From contig NZ_JAESVN010000002.1 in the NCBI RefSeq assembly GCF_016765775.1, positions 186,001 through 250,000 of the forward strand: a DNA stretch of 64,000 bases, given 5' to 3'. The stretch comes from Szabonella alba (lineage in GTDB: Bacteria; Pseudomonadota; Alphaproteobacteria; Rhodobacterales; Rhodobacteraceae). The notes beneath the pieces were generated by a model. The model saw only the letters and a program-made list of their open reading frames with translations, was not told the origin of the DNA and did no database searches. The translations under genes were made by a program, and so were the position numbers. This document shows positions 33,667 to 42,221 of the stretch, in pieces; the first letter of the stretch is position 1; every line of letters starts with the position of its first letter.

Positions 33667-34634
33667 TCGATCAGGCCTTTCTCGCGGTAATACCGCTCAG
33701 CGCCCGGATGCAGCGGGATCGAGATCGATTCCAGCGCAGTCTCCAGCGAGATCTGCGAGCCCATCACATGAACCTGCGACAGCGTCTCGGTGTTTTCGTA
33801 AAGCGCCTTGACCATCGCATAGGCAATATCCTCATCCAGATCTTCATGCGTTGCCCAGATTGCGCGCACGGCCAGCGTTTCCACATCGGCATCCACGCCG
33901 CGATAGCTGCCGGCAGGCAGGGTGGCCGAAGCGTAATAGGGCTGGACTTCCTGCAGTTTCGCAATCTCGTCGCCCGAAAGCGGCACCACCACGATGTCAT
34001 GCCCGTTGGCCAGTTCGGTGATCGAGGCGGTCGGCAGGCCCGCCGTGATCAGCGAGGCATCAAGATTGCCGTCCTTGATCTTGTCGGCCGACTGCGCAAA
34101 CGAGGAATAATCCTCGGTCACGTCCTCACGCGCCATGCCATGGGCTTCCAGCAGGTCGCCCAGCAATTGCCACTGGCCCGAACCAGGCGAACCCGAGGAC
34201 ACCGACTTGCCCTTGATATCGGCAAAGCTGCCGATATTGGCCCCGGCACGGGCAACAAGCTGCACGGTTTCAGGGTAAAGCGAGCCCAGAGCGCGCAGGT
34301 TGGGCGCAGCATTGCCGTCGAACTGGTTCACGCCCTTATAGGCCGCATCCAGAATATCGGCGGCGATGAAGGCGGTCTCGATCTCGGACTTGGCCAGCAG
34401 ACCCGCATTCGCAACCGATGCGTTGCCGGTTTCGGCGGTGGCCGAGATGCGCTTGCCTTCCAGTTCGGCGGTGTTCGAGATCAGCTGAGCCAGCATCCCG
34501 CCCAGCGGGTAGTAGGTGCCGCCCGTGCCGCCGGTCGCGATGCCGACGAAAACGCGTTCCTGCGCTGCGACGGGCAGCGCGATCATGGCCGCCGAGACGG
34601 CCAGCGCGAACAGGGATTTCGGGGTTTGGATCAT
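33663..34634 (-). CDS. TAXI-family TRAP transporter solute-binding protein
   Basis: 323 residues. A signal peptide (MIQTPKSLFALAVSAAMIA, cleaved near VAAQE) precedes the TAXI domain, with VFVGIATGGTGGTYYPLGG, NTAELEGKRISATAETGNAS, SSGSPGSGQWQLLGDLLEA and PLHPGAERYYREKGL. The GGTGGTYYP ligand loop is diagnostic. It binds the TRAP substrate in the periplasm and hands it to the fused permease. It is the first gene of the operon and diverges from a GntR/HutC regulator. Confidence 0.94.
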   Translation of the reverse strand: MIQTPKSLFALAVSAAMIALPVAAQERVFVGIATGGTGGTYYPLGGMLAQLISNTAELEGKRISATAETGNASVANAGLLAKSEIETAFIAADILDAAYKGVNQFDGNAAPNLRALGSLYPETVQLVARAGANIGSFADIKGKSVSSGSPGSGQWQLLGDLLEAHGMAREDVTEDYSSFAQSADKIKDGNLDASLITAGLPTASITELANGHDIVVVPLSGDEIAKLQEVQPYYASATLPAGSYRGVDADVETLAVRAIWATHEDLDEDIAYAMVKALYENTETLSQVHVMGSQISLETALESISIPLHPGAERYYREKGLIE

Positions 34635-34680
34635 TGTCTTCTCCTTGATGGGTCGGTTTTTTGGACCGGAGACCGGCTTA

Positions 34681-34708
34681 GTCTGTTGTTCGGGGTCTGT
34701 TGTCCGGG
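34681..34708. promoter_or_regulatory. Tandem 14-bp direct repeat in the TRAP/GntR intergenic region
   Basis: GTCTGTTGTTCGGG (34681-34694) is followed directly by GTCTGTTGTCCGGG (34695-34708), 13 of 14 identical. It lies in the 5' leader of the TAXI gene, about 80-110 bases downstream of the predicted transcription start. It could be a regulator site or part of a leader structure. Confidence 0.45.
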
Positions 34709-34794
34709 GTCCGCCCTTCTGTCGGGGCCGCAGGACCGTCGGCCATCATCTGCCCGCCGTCCGGAGCGCCGGAAACGGACCTGTCTTGGCGCTG

Positions 34795-34823
34795 AATATG
34801 CTTACGCTTATTTCTTGCGTCAA
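34795..34823 (-). promoter_or_regulatory. Candidate sigma-70 promoter of the TAXI TRAP operon
   Basis: On the minus strand TTGACG (-35, 34818-34823) and CATATT (-10, 34795-34800) are separated by exactly 17 bp. The start would be near 34788, leaving a leader of about 150 bases. The rest of the 310-bp gap (34635-34944) holds the tandem repeat above and the GntR ribosome site. Confidence 0.55.
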
Positions 34824-34944
34824 TCGAAAAAATGGATAGGTTTCGGAACAGCGACAGGAATCCGGTCTTTGCGCAGGACCGGTTCCGGGGCAGAACCGGC
34901 CTATCGGGACGGCTGACCAGCACCCTAGGCGACAAGGATTCCCA

Positions 34945-35670
34945 GTGACGACGACAAACAGGCTGTCCTCCCCCCTTACCGCGCCGGTGAACTGGCAGAT
35001 GATCCGTGCCGATGTGCTGGAACGGATCCAGAGCGGGAAATGGCAGCCGGGCGACGGCGTCCCGAAAGAGGCGGATCTGGCCGCGCATTACGGCTGCACA
35101 AGGTCAACCGTCGGGCGGGCGCTGCGCGATCTGGCACAGGCCGGGTTTCTGGAACGCCGCCGCCGGGGGGGAACGATTGTTGCGGCCAATCCGGTGCGCA
35201 AGGCCCCGCTGGAGGTGCCGATCCTTGGCGATGCGATCCGCAAGGCCGGTCATGCCCATGATTTCCGCGTGATCCGCGCCGAGACCGGACCGGCACAGCA
35301 GGACGAGGCCAGCGCCCTTGCCATCGCCGCCGGGGCTAGGGTCTTTCGCTATGACGCGCTGCATCTGGCCGATGGTAAGCCGTTTCAGTTCGAGTCCCGC
35401 GTGCTGAACCTTCTCGCCGCGCCCGAGATCCTGCAGGCCGATCTGACACAGATGCCGATTGACGAATGGCTGCTGCGCAACCGGCCGCTGGAACGGGTGA
35501 CGATCGAAATCTCGGCCATTGCCGCGCCACAGGCGGCGGCGCTTCATCTGGCCATCGCGCCAGATACCCCGGTTCTGCTGGTGCGGCGGATCAGCTGGGC
35601 GCGGCAGAAATCAATCGGTCTGCTGCATCTTTACCATCAACCCGACCACCGCATCCGCACCGGATTCTGA
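34945..35670 (+). CDS. GntR-family (HutC/UTRA) transcriptional regulator
   Basis: 241 residues from GTG at 34945. The N-terminal winged helix has IRADVLERIQSGKWQPGD and ADLAAHYGCTRSTVGRALRD, then the HutC-type RRRRGGTIVAAN hinge. The UTRA ligand domain follows, with VFRYDALHLADGKPFQFESR and the LLVRRISWA strand. It is divergent from the TAXI TRAP operon, so it is the probable local regulator, responding to the transported compound or a metabolite. HutC itself senses urocanate; no hut genes lie nearby, so the ligand is not predictable. Confidence 0.88.
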   Translation: MTTTNRLSSPLTAPVNWQMIRADVLERIQSGKWQPGDGVPKEADLAAHYGCTRSTVGRALRDLAQAGFLERRRRGGTIVAANPVRKAPLEVPILGDAIRKAGHAHDFRVIRAETGPAQQDEASALAIAAGARVFRYDALHLADGKPFQFESRVLNLLAAPEILQADLTQMPIDEWLLRNRPLERVTIEISAIAAPQAAALHLAIAPDTPVLLVRRISWARQKSIGLLHLYHQPDHRIRTGF

Positions 35671-35715
35671 CTTTGGTCTGATCAGACCCCGGAATCTGGC
35701 GCCGGAACAGCCAAA

Positions 35716-35775
35716 GGCCCGCGCGCTGCGCGGGCCCTCGGTCTGCCGGGATCGGGGAAACGTCGATCCCGGCAG
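35716..35775. terminator. Paired hairpins between convergent gntR and PRC-barrel genes
   Basis: Hairpin 1: GGCCCGCGC (35716-35724) with GCGCGGGCC (35728-35736), loop GCT; on the minus strand it is followed by TTT. Hairpin 2: CTGCCGGGATCG (35743-35754) with CGATCCCGGCAG (35764-35775), a perfect 12-bp stem. Together they would stop transcription from both sides. Confidence 0.75.
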
Positions 35776-35817
35776 CACAGCTTCTACACAAGTCACTTAC
35801 ACAAGATACCGATCAGA

Positions 35818-36879
35818 TCAGCCCTGATGTTCGGGCAGTTCTTCCAGCTGTTCCTTGGTCATCGAAACCTGAATGCGCAGCTCATCGGTTTCCGAATTCC
35901 ACATGATCTGCGAGCCTTCGATCGGAAGGGCGACGCGACGCGCGCCGATCCCAAGGAAGCCGCCGACATCGACGATCACATCCGAAACGCCATTCTGGTC
36001 ATCCAGAACCAGATCCTCGACTGAACCGGCGGAATTGCCCTCGGCATCCTCAACCGTCGCGCCGATCATCTGCTCGGCAGTCAGATCACCCGGTTCGACC
36101 GCAGCAAAGGCCGGATCTTCCGAAGTGGTCAGGCGCTCCGTCTCGGCCATGGGTTCAGCCGCAGGGCCGCCCGTGTCAGCGGCGGTATCGCTGGCCATCT
36201 CACCCGACGGCGCCGCTGCCGGGTCGGTCGCATCGGCATAGCCGCCCGCCGGAGCCGCGTCATTCATCGACCAGTCCTGCATCGGATATCCGGTGCCAAG
36301 GGTGCTGGCATCGTATTCCGGCAGGGCCTCAAGCTGTTCGCGGCTGTAGGTCGCGACGACATTGAAGTCGCTCAGCTCTTCGGCGGTGGTGTCGTCGGCA
36401 ACGAAGTAAAGGCTCTCGATATCCACCATCACGGTGCGCGCACCGATGCCGAGGAATCCGCCCACATCGACCAGAATACCGCGCAGAGCGCCATCCTGCG
36501 TCATGACAACATCACCGATATTGCCGATGTCTTCCCAGGTTTCACGTTGAGCCGCGAAACGATCGGAACTGCTCCAGCGTGCCGAACGGTCAAAAGCCGG
36601 ATCGGTGTCGGCATTTTCGACGGCAGGCAGAGTTTCTGCATCAATCGCGTGAACATTCATGCCGATGAAATCAGAGGCAAGAAAGGCCGGAACCATGTCG
36701 CCGGCGCCTGCAGCCATATCGGCGGGGGCGCTGCCTGCCGTGGCATCGGGCATGGTCGCGGTGTCGGACATGGTGTCAGTCGCCGGATCGGCAGGCACTT
36801 CAGTGGCCGGATCCGTCTGCGCCATGGCCCCGAAGGACATGACGGTGACAAGTGCTGAACTGAGCATGAGATGCTTCAT
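35818..36879 (-). CDS. Exported protein with two PRC-barrel domains
   Basis: 353 residues. A signal peptide (MKHLMLSSALVTVMSFGA, cleaved near AMAQT) is followed by a low-complexity Ala/Asp/Pro/Thr linker. PRC-barrel 1 (about residues 70-200) and PRC-barrel 2 (about 275-350) each contain the near-identical core VDVGGFLGIGAR. A second acidic, Ala/Pro-rich linker joins them. The protein is strongly acidic. PRC-barrel proteins in this group are envelope or stress-associated, with no defined reaction. The ATG at 36879 follows AGGAGA. Duplication of one domain is the simplest origin. Confidence 0.85.
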   Translation of the reverse strand: MKHLMLSSALVTVMSFGAMAQTDPATEVPADPATDTMSDTATMPDATAGSAPADMAAGAGDMVPAFLASDFIGMNVHAIDAETLPAVENADTDPAFDRSARWSSSDRFAAQRETWEDIGNIGDVVMTQDGALRGILVDVGGFLGIGARTVMVDIESLYFVADDTTAEELSDFNVVATYSREQLEALPEYDASTLGTGYPMQDWSMNDAAPAGGYADATDPAAAPSGEMASDTAADTGGPAAEPMAETERLTTSEDPAFAAVEPGDLTAEQMIGATVEDAEGNSAGSVEDLVLDDQNGVSDVIVDVGGFLGIGARRVALPIEGSQIMWNSETDELRIQVSMTKEQLEELPEHQG

Positions 36880-36954
36880 CTTGGTCTCCTGTTCTGAGTC
36901 GCGCCCGGCGTCGGGCACTATGGACAGACAACGCCCCGATCTGTTGCGGGTTCC

Positions 36955-37275
36955 TTGATCCGGATAGAAAATAAAATTATTTCAAAAACTTGTGGGACAC
37001 TACCAGAGTCACCAAGGGCCGTGACCCGGCAGGCGGGGCACGGCGCACAGGATGCGGATTAAGCGAGCTGGCCCAAGGTCCGTCCGGGGACGGCAAGGCC
37101 TTTTACCTTCACTCCCTCAACCCGGTCATGACTGAAAGGTTCCCGTCTGTGACATGGGCAGGCAGTTTCCTGCCCGGGCCGCGCCGGTCCGCCTGGGCAA
37201 TCACCACACGGCCCGGATGGCCACCCTGAAATGCGAAAGGGGCCGCCTGACAGGCCGCCCCCTTATTCCTCTTTT
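36955..37275 (+). ncRNA. Candidate small RNA in the PRC-barrel/PLDc_N gap
   Basis: The 447-bp gap 36880-37326 has no convincing gene. On the plus strand TTGATC (36955-36960) is 17 bp from TATTTC (36978-36983) inside an AT-rich block. Downstream hairpins are CCGTCC/GGACGG (37080-37093), GGGCAGG/CCTGCCC (37156-37175) and GGGGC-N-GCCT with AGGC-N-GCCCC (37239-37261). The last is followed by CCTTATTCCTCTTTT, a terminator-like tail. A transcript of about 285 bases from near 36990 is possible. The AT-rich block could instead be the promoter of the PRC-barrel gene on the other strand. Confidence 0.25.
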
Positions 37276-37326
37276 GCTGGCATTTCCTGCAGGCGGGCAA
37301 CCGCCGCCTTTGCGCATCTGCAGTGG

Positions 37327-37509
37327 TCAGCGGGATTTCGGACCAGCAATGAACCAGATGATCAGCCCGACGATCGGGAACAGCAAAACCAGCAGGATCC
37401 ACAAGACCTTGGCCCCGTTGCCTGCCCCCGACCCGATGATCGAGACCGCGGCCCAGATGACCAGCGCGAGGTGAAGAAGGCCCAGAAGGCCTGAATATTG
37501 CACGGACAT
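37327..37509 (-). CDS. Small PLDc_N-domain membrane protein
   Basis: 60 residues with two transmembrane helices (about 8-28 and 33-55). The pattern VIWAAVSIIGSGAGNGAKVLW and PIVGLIIWFIAGPKSR matches the phospholipase-D-nuclease N-terminal (PLDc_N) family of short membrane proteins. These are common, often stress-induced, and of unknown function. The gene stands alone; the nearest same-strand gene upstream is the SLC13-type transporter, 188 bp away. Confidence 0.85.
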   Translation of the reverse strand: MSVQYSGLLGLLHLALVIWAAVSIIGSGAGNGAKVLWILLVLLFPIVGLIIWFIAGPKSR

Positions 37510-37635
37510 TGCCCGATGCTCCTGTCATACTGGCCCCGGTGCCTGCGCTCTGCGCAGCGACTGCCGGGACGGTTTCATCTTTTCGTGAATGGCAAACGCG
37601 GAAACCCGCCGACGGTTCCCGCTAAATATGTCCGG

Positions 37636-37664
37636 TGACAAATATCACTGTCCCGGATTTGTCA
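37636..37664. promoter_or_regulatory. Inverted repeat between SLC13 and PLDc_N genes
   Basis: TGACAAAT (37636-37643) and ATTTGTCA (37657-37664) are perfect 8-bp complements with a 13-base spacer. It could be the end structure of the transporter transcript or an operator for the PLDc_N gene; no T-run supports a terminator. Confidence 0.4.
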
Positions 37665-37697
37665 TTGCTCCCCGAAGCGGTCTGCAACGCGGATCCG

Positions 37698-39476
37698 TCA
37701 CAGCGGCCAGAACATCAGGATCGCCGGCACGCCCACGGCAAGCACGATTATCTCCAGCGGCAGACCAAGCCGCCAGTAATCGCCGAAACGATAGCCCCCG
37801 GGGCCAAGGATGATCGTGTTGTTCTGATGCCCGATCGGCGTCAGAAAGGCGCAGGAGGCCGCAACCGCAATGCCCATCAGGTAACTGTCGGGATTGGTCC
37901 CCGTCGCCTCGGCCAGCCGCAGACCGACCGGCACGGCAAGGATCGTGGTCGCATTGTTGTTCAGCATGTCCGACAGACACATGGTCGAAACCATCAGCAA
38001 GAGCAGCGCCACCCATGCAGGCTGTCCCTCGGTCAGCCGGATCAGCCCCCCGGCAATCACCGCCGAAGTGCCGGTCGTATCCATCGCAAGACCCAGCGGG
38101 ATCATCGCCGCCAGCAGTACGATCACCGGCCAGTCGACATGATCGTAAAGTTCCTCGACATTCAGGATGCGGGTCAGCACATAGCCCAGCGCCACAAGAC
38201 CCAGCGCCACCGGCATGTCCAGCAAGCCGAAACTGACCATCGCGATGGCAAGGGCGAACATCCCCACCGCCATCATCGCGCGGTTTTCGCGCAGTACGTT
38301 TTCGCGCCGTTCCAGTGGCAGGACCCGCAGCCATGCGATCAGCGATTCCTCGCGCGTTTCGGGGGCAAGCAGCAGCAGGATATCCCCCGGCAGGACCCGC
38401 GTATCGCGCAACCGGCTGCGGATCGTCCGGCCCTGCCGCAGGATGCCCAGCAGCACACTGTCATGATCACGCGACAGATGCAGTTGCCGCGCCGTATGCC
38501 CGCTGATGCGCGAGGCTTCGGTAACGACAACCTCGATCAGGGCCTCACCCTCTTCGGCCACGCGCGGGGCATCCGCGCTCAGCCCGTCGGGATAGGCCAG
38601 TTGCAGTTCAAGGCGCAACTCCTCCAGCACGGCGGGGGTGGCCTCGATCACCAGAATATCGCCCAGTTCGATCTGCCACAGGCCCGCACGGCCATAAACG
38701 CGCTTGCCCCGCCGCTGCACCGCGATCAGCGTGGCATCGGCCTTGTCGGCAATCACGTCAATCTCACGCCGCGTCATCCCGGCGGCGCGCGACTCCTCCG
38801 GCACCACCAGTTCGGCCACGAAATCGCGCATCACATTGGCCGGATCACTTTCGCTGCTATCCTCCTGCCGCACCGGGATCAGGCGCCAGCCGACAAGGGC
38901 GATAAAGGCCAACCCCGCCAGCGCGACCAGCCCGCCGACCCATGCGAAATCGAACATCGCAAACGGGCTGCCCAGCGCCTCTTGCCGGAAACCCGAGACG
39001 ATCAGGTTGGGCGGCGTGCCGATCAGGGTCAGCATCCCGCCCAGAATGGTCGCAAAGGCCAGCGGCATAAGGGTCATGGCCACCGCGCGGCCCGCCTTGC
39101 GCGCCGTCATCATGTCGATGGGCATCAGAATCGCCAGCGCCGTCACATTGTTCATGAAGGCCGATAGCACGGTGCCGACCACGCCGATCCGCCCGATATG
39201 CACCGGAACCGGTGCCTCGGGCCGCGACAGCAGTCCGCCCAGCAACTGCACCGCCCCGGTGCGGATCAGCCCCGCCGAAACGATCAGCACAAGCGCCACC
39301 GTCATCACCGCCGGATGGGAAAACCCCGAAAACGCCTGATCGGCCGGCACAAGGCCCAGCACCACCCCGATCAGCAGCCCACCAAAGGCAACAAGATCAT
39401 GGCGCAGCCGCCCATGCATCATCAGCCCCATGACGGCTGCAAACAGCGACAGAAGCGTGATCTGCTCAACCGTCAT
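37698..39476 (-). CDS. SLC13-family (DASS-type) permease with RCK_C domains
   Basis: 592 residues. Membrane segments lie in residues 1-180 and 390-592 and flank two central soluble RCK_C (TrkA-C) domains of about 80 residues each (IVVPEESRAAGMTRREIDVIA and ISGHTARQLHLSRDHDSVLL regions). CitMHS/Na-sulfate symporter-like signatures include NNVTALAILMPI, TLIGTPPNLIVSGFR, LSDMLNNNATTILAVPVG and FLTPIGHQNNTIILGPGGY. It probably imports an anion such as sulfate or a dicarboxylate with Na+ or H+; the ligand is not determined. The start at 39476 is preferred because the extra upstream codons overlap a terminator. Confidence 0.9.
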   Translation of the reverse strand: MTVEQITLLSLFAAVMGLMMHGRLRHDLVAFGGLLIGVVLGLVPADQAFSGFSHPAVMTVALVLIVSAGLIRTGAVQLLGGLLSRPEAPVPVHIGRIGVVGTVLSAFMNNVTALAILMPIDMMTARKAGRAVAMTLMPLAFATILGGMLTLIGTPPNLIVSGFRQEALGSPFAMFDFAWVGGLVALAGLAFIALVGWRLIPVRQEDSSESDPANVMRDFVAELVVPEESRAAGMTRREIDVIADKADATLIAVQRRGKRVYGRAGLWQIELGDILVIEATPAVLEELRLELQLAYPDGLSADAPRVAEEGEALIEVVVTEASRISGHTARQLHLSRDHDSVLLGILRQGRTIRSRLRDTRVLPGDILLLLAPETREESLIAWLRVLPLERRENVLRENRAMMAVGMFALAIAMVSFGLLDMPVALGLVALGYVLTRILNVEELYDHVDWPVIVLLAAMIPLGLAMDTTGTSAVIAGGLIRLTEGQPAWVALLLLMVSTMCLSDMLNNNATTILAVPVGLRLAEATGTNPDSYLMGIAVAASCAFLTPIGHQNNTIILGPGGYRFGDYWRLGLPLEIIVLAVGVPAILMFWPL

Positions 39477-39512
39477 CCGAACCCCCGGAAAGACCGTGCC
39501 AACAAAAGCCCA

Positions 39513-39551
39513 ACAAAAAACCGCGCCCGAGGCAAGGCACCGGACGCGGTT
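39513..39551 (-). terminator. Intrinsic terminator of the DUF883/holin-like operon
   Basis: On the minus strand AACCGCGTCCG (39541-39551) pairs with CGGGCGCGGTT (39519-39529), one G-T pair, loop of 11, followed by a run of six T. It lies between the holin-superfamily gene and the transporter start. Confidence 0.85.
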
Positions 39552-39619
39552 CACTCATTTCAGATACCGGAACGCATCCGAAATCAAGTCATTCGGCGGG
39601 ATCTGCCGCTGCGGATCCT

Positions 39620-40030
39620 TCAGCGCCGGGGACGGGTGGCCCCACGGATCTGCAGATAAGTGGTCACACCCAGCAGAAACGCCTCCATCAGCGCGGGATA
39701 GGGTCCGCCCGGCCCGAATGGCCGGGACTGGCGCGCGGCAGCGGCGGCGGCAAGGCGCTGTTCTTCATCCAGACGTGCGGACTTGGAACGATGGCCCGAA
39801 CTGCGGCCGGAACCGCGCAAGGCCATGACGATCAGCCCGCCCCCCAGAATCACCCCGCCGATGACCAGCGAGGCGATCTTGGCATCGAACTGTTCCGCCA
39901 GCAGCATCCAGAGCGCGGTTACCAGAAAGCCCGCCCCGATCGCGACCAGAATGCCACCGATCAGGCCCAGAACAAGGTTCCGGGCCTGAAGTTGCAGATC
40001 CTGTACGATCCTCTGGAACATTCCGGGCAT
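39620..40030 (-). CDS. Phage-holin-3_6 superfamily (DUF1469-like) membrane protein
   Basis: 136 residues. Two hydrophobic helices (about 19-42 and 53-70) follow an amphipathic start MFQRIVQDLQLQARN. The C-terminal half is hydrophilic and Arg/Ala-rich. This is the YqjE-like small membrane protein family, chromosomal despite the holin name, and typically paired with an ElaB/YqjD (DUF883) gene, as here (ATGA overlap at 40030). An ATG three codons later is an alternative start. Function is unknown; a stress or stationary-phase envelope role is likely. Confidence 0.82.
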   Translation of the reverse strand: MPGMFQRIVQDLQLQARNLVLGLIGGILVAIGAGFLVTALWMLLAEQFDAKIASLVIGGVILGGGLIVMALRGSGRSSGHRSKSARLDEEQRLAAAAAARQSRPFGPGGPYPALMEAFLLGVTTYLQIRGATRPRR

Positions 40031-40464
40031 CAGCGACGCGACAGCATCATCGCCAGCAGGAAGCCTGCACCTGCGGCAAGGCCCAGCGCCGTACCGGGAC
40101 GTTCCCGGGTGAAATTCTCGGCCCGGGTCAGCGTGTCGTCGAACTGGGTGCCAACATAATCGACCCCTTCTTCGGCGGCAGAAACGGCACGGCGACCGGT
40201 GCGGCGCGCGCGGCGGTAGACATCGCGGGCACTTTCACGGCCAGCATCGGCCATCTTGGTTCCCAGCACTTCCAGATCAGCCTTCAACACGGCAAATTGC
40301 TCCTTCATTTCTTCATAGGTCAGTTCTGCCGTCTCGCCCAGATCGTCGGCGGCGCGGCGAACATGGGCCTCGGCCTCGGCGGCTGCGGCTGACGCACCGT
40401 CCTTGGCGGTCTTGGCAATCTTCGCGGCATCGGAACGGATATTACTTACGTCAGAACTGGCCAT
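40030..40464 (-). CDS. DUF883/ElaB-YqjD-like ribosome- or membrane-associated protein
   Basis: 144 residues. A long charged helical region (residues 15-110, Ala/Glu/Lys-rich, coiled-coil-like: EEMKEQFAVLKADLEVLG) precedes a C-terminal hydrophobic segment TALGLAAGAGFLLAMMLSRR, the tail-anchor pattern of ElaB/YqjD. In E. coli, YqjD is induced in stationary phase and tethers ribosomes to the membrane. The ATG at 40464 has a strong AGGAGAG site; the 11-codon extension upstream was rejected for that reason. First gene of a two-gene operon with the holin-superfamily gene. Confidence 0.85.
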   Translation of the reverse strand: MASSDVSNIRSDAAKIAKTAKDGASAAAAEAEAHVRRAADDLGETAELTYEEMKEQFAVLKADLEVLGTKMADAGRESARDVYRRARRTGRRAVSAAEEGVDYVGTQFDDTLTRAENFTRERPGTALGLAAGAGFLLAMMLSRR

Positions 40465-40646
40465 TTGGGGCTCTCCTGTTACGATTTCACCTGACACGAC
40501 CGCGCGGCTTCACAGCTGTCGTCCGGAAACGGCGCGGCTTGCGCGTCTCGGCGGGGTAACGCGACGAGGTGGAAATCGGTTCCCTCACGGGTTTGTGACG
40601 CTACGTCGGTTTCGCGCGACAAGGTCGCATTTCAGACCAAGAGTTG

Positions 40647-41717
40647 TCAGGTCGCGGCCGCGCCTGCCGCAACGGCATCAAGCCGGGCGCAGGCCCAGCG
40701 CGCGGCATCGGCCACGGTTTCATCGGGATCGGCCAGATGCGCCGCCGCACTGCTGCGCAGAGCCGGATCGCCGGAATTGCCGATGGCATACAGCACATTG
40801 CGCAGAAATCGGTCCCGCCCGATGCGTTTGATCGGGCTGTCTGCAAAGCGCGCGCGAAAGCCTGCATCGTCCAGTTCTGCAAGCTCGGCCAGCGGCGGGG
40901 CGCCGTGACGCTGCGCATAACCCGATTCAGACGCGGTTTTCGCGAATTTGTTCCAGGGGCAGATGGCAAGACAATCATCACAACCATAGATCCGGTTGCC
41001 CAGCGCCACGCGCAGGTCGAGGTCCACCGGGCCCTTGTGTTCAATGGTCAGATAGGAAATGCAGCGCCGCGCATCCAGTTGATAGGGCGCGGGAAAGGCT
41101 CGGGTCGGGCAGATATCCAGACAGGCGGTGCAGCTTCCGCAATGGCTGATCTCGGGCGCGTCCTTCGGCAGATCCAACGTGGTAAAGATCGATCCCAGAA
41201 AGAACCAGTTGCCCAGATCACGGCCCAGAAGATTGGTATGCTTGCCCTGCCAGCCCAGCCCCGCCGCCTCGGCCAGCGGTTTTTCCATCACCGGGGCAGT
41301 ATCGACAAAGACCTTGATCGCCTCCCCCGGTGCCTGATCCAGCAGCCAGCGGCCCAGCCGTTTGAGCCGCTTCTTGACCAGATCATGATAGTCGCGCCCC
41401 TGCGCATAGACCGAGATCACGCCCCGGTCGCGCAGATCCAGCAGCGGCAGCGGGTTGGCCTCGGGCGTGTAAAGTTCTGCCAGCATGATGACCGACCGCG
41501 CCTCGGGCCACAGCGCCGCCGCCGATCCGCGCCAGCCCATGCGTTCGGCCATCCAGCCCATATCGCCATGCCGCCCGGCCTCGACAAAGGCGGTCAGCCG
41601 TCCGGCGGTCAGCGGCGTGGCATCGGGGGCACAGATGCCGGTGGCGGCAAAACCTTCCTGCCGCGCCCGGTCCCGCAGGGCGCGGGTCAGGGCGGCGGGA
41701 TCGACCGGCCTCGGCAT
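40647..41717 (-). CDS. queG: Epoxyqueuosine reductase
   Basis: 356-residue cobalamin-dependent iron-sulfur enzyme that reduces epoxyqueuosine to queuosine in tRNA wobble positions. It shows the N-terminal catalytic domain ([27 protein letters not shown] spans the active Asp and cofactor loop) and two 4Fe-4S motifs, [17 protein letters not shown] and [16 protein letters not shown]-terminal HEAT-repeat-like tail ([19 protein letters not shown]) completes it. Length and motif order fit QueG. It is 6 bp after ptsN on the same strand. Confidence 0.95.
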   Translation of the reverse strand: MPRPVDPAALTRALRDRARQEGFAATGICAPDATPLTAGRLTAFVEAGRHGDMGWMAERMGWRGSAAALWPEARSVIMLAELYTPEANPLPLLDLRDRGVISVYAQGRDYHDLVKKRLKRLGRWLLDQAPGEAIKVFVDTAPVMEKPLAEAAGLGWQGKHTNLLGRDLGNWFFLGSIFTTLDLPKDAPEISHCGSCTACLDICPTRAFPAPYQLDARRCISYLTIEHKGPVDLDLRVALGNRIYGCDDCLAICPWNKFAKTASESGYAQRHGAPPLAELAELDDAGFRARFADSPIKRIGRDRFLRNVLYAIGNSGDPALRSSAAAHLADPDETVADAARWACARLDAVAAGAAAT

Positions 41718-41723
41718 ATCCGG

Positions 41724-42188
41724 TCAGGCCGCCTGCGGCGCGCGGGATTCGATCAGGATGGCATAAAGTTTCGCCGGGTCGCTATTGGCCCGCAGCTTGG
41801 TGCAGATCGACTCATCGCGCATGGTGCGGCTGACCAGCGCCAGCGCCTTGAGGTGATCGACCCCCGAATCCTTGGGCGCGAACAGCGCGAAAACCAGATC
41901 GACGGGCAGACGATCGACCGAATCGTATTCCAGCGGCTTTTCCAGCCGCATGAACACTCCGACAATCCGGTCAAGTGAATGAAGCCGGGCATGGGGCAAG
42001 GCGATGCCATGCCCCACACCGGTCGGTCCCATGCTTTCACGTTCCTGCAGCCCTTCCAGCGCGACCGAGGCATTGACCCCGTGCGCAGCGGCAACGACCT
42101 CTCCGATATCCTGGAAAAGACGTTTCTTGCTGGTGGTCTGCCCGATGAATCGGACAGAACTCGGGTTCAGCAGTTTGGAAAGATCCAT
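41724..42188 (-). CDS. ptsN: PTS IIA-like nitrogen-regulatory protein PtsN
   Basis: 154-residue EIIA-Ntr. The phospho-acceptor His lies in GVGHGIALPHARLHSL, with the VDLVFALFAPKDSGVDHLKALA core strand region. It receives phosphate through the PTS-Ntr chain (EI-Ntr, NPr) and regulates nitrogen, potassium and carbon functions rather than sugar uptake. It follows hpf by 33 bp, the usual hpf-ptsN pair. Confidence 0.95.
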   Translation of the reverse strand: MDLSKLLNPSSVRFIGQTTSKKRLFQDIGEVVAAAHGVNASVALEGLQERESMGPTGVGHGIALPHARLHSLDRIVGVFMRLEKPLEYDSVDRLPVDLVFALFAPKDSGVDHLKALALVSRTMRDESICTKLRANSDPAKLYAILIESRAPQAA

Positions 42189-42221
42189 AGGTTTTTCGTC
42201 CTGCGCGCCCCCGCAGGGACG

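Noticed and set aside
36990-37229. 79-codon plus-strand ORF in the PRC-barrel gap
   Set aside because: No ribosome site, unusual composition, and no family; the region is better described as hairpin-rich intergenic DNA.
37635-39167. 510-codon plus-strand ORF
   Set aside because: Antisense to the SLC13-type transporter, low-complexity His/Arg/Gln-rich translation.
39620-40030. Prophage holin
   Set aside because: The name comes from the superfamily. No other phage genes lie nearby, and it is paired with a DUF883 gene, the usual chromosomal context.
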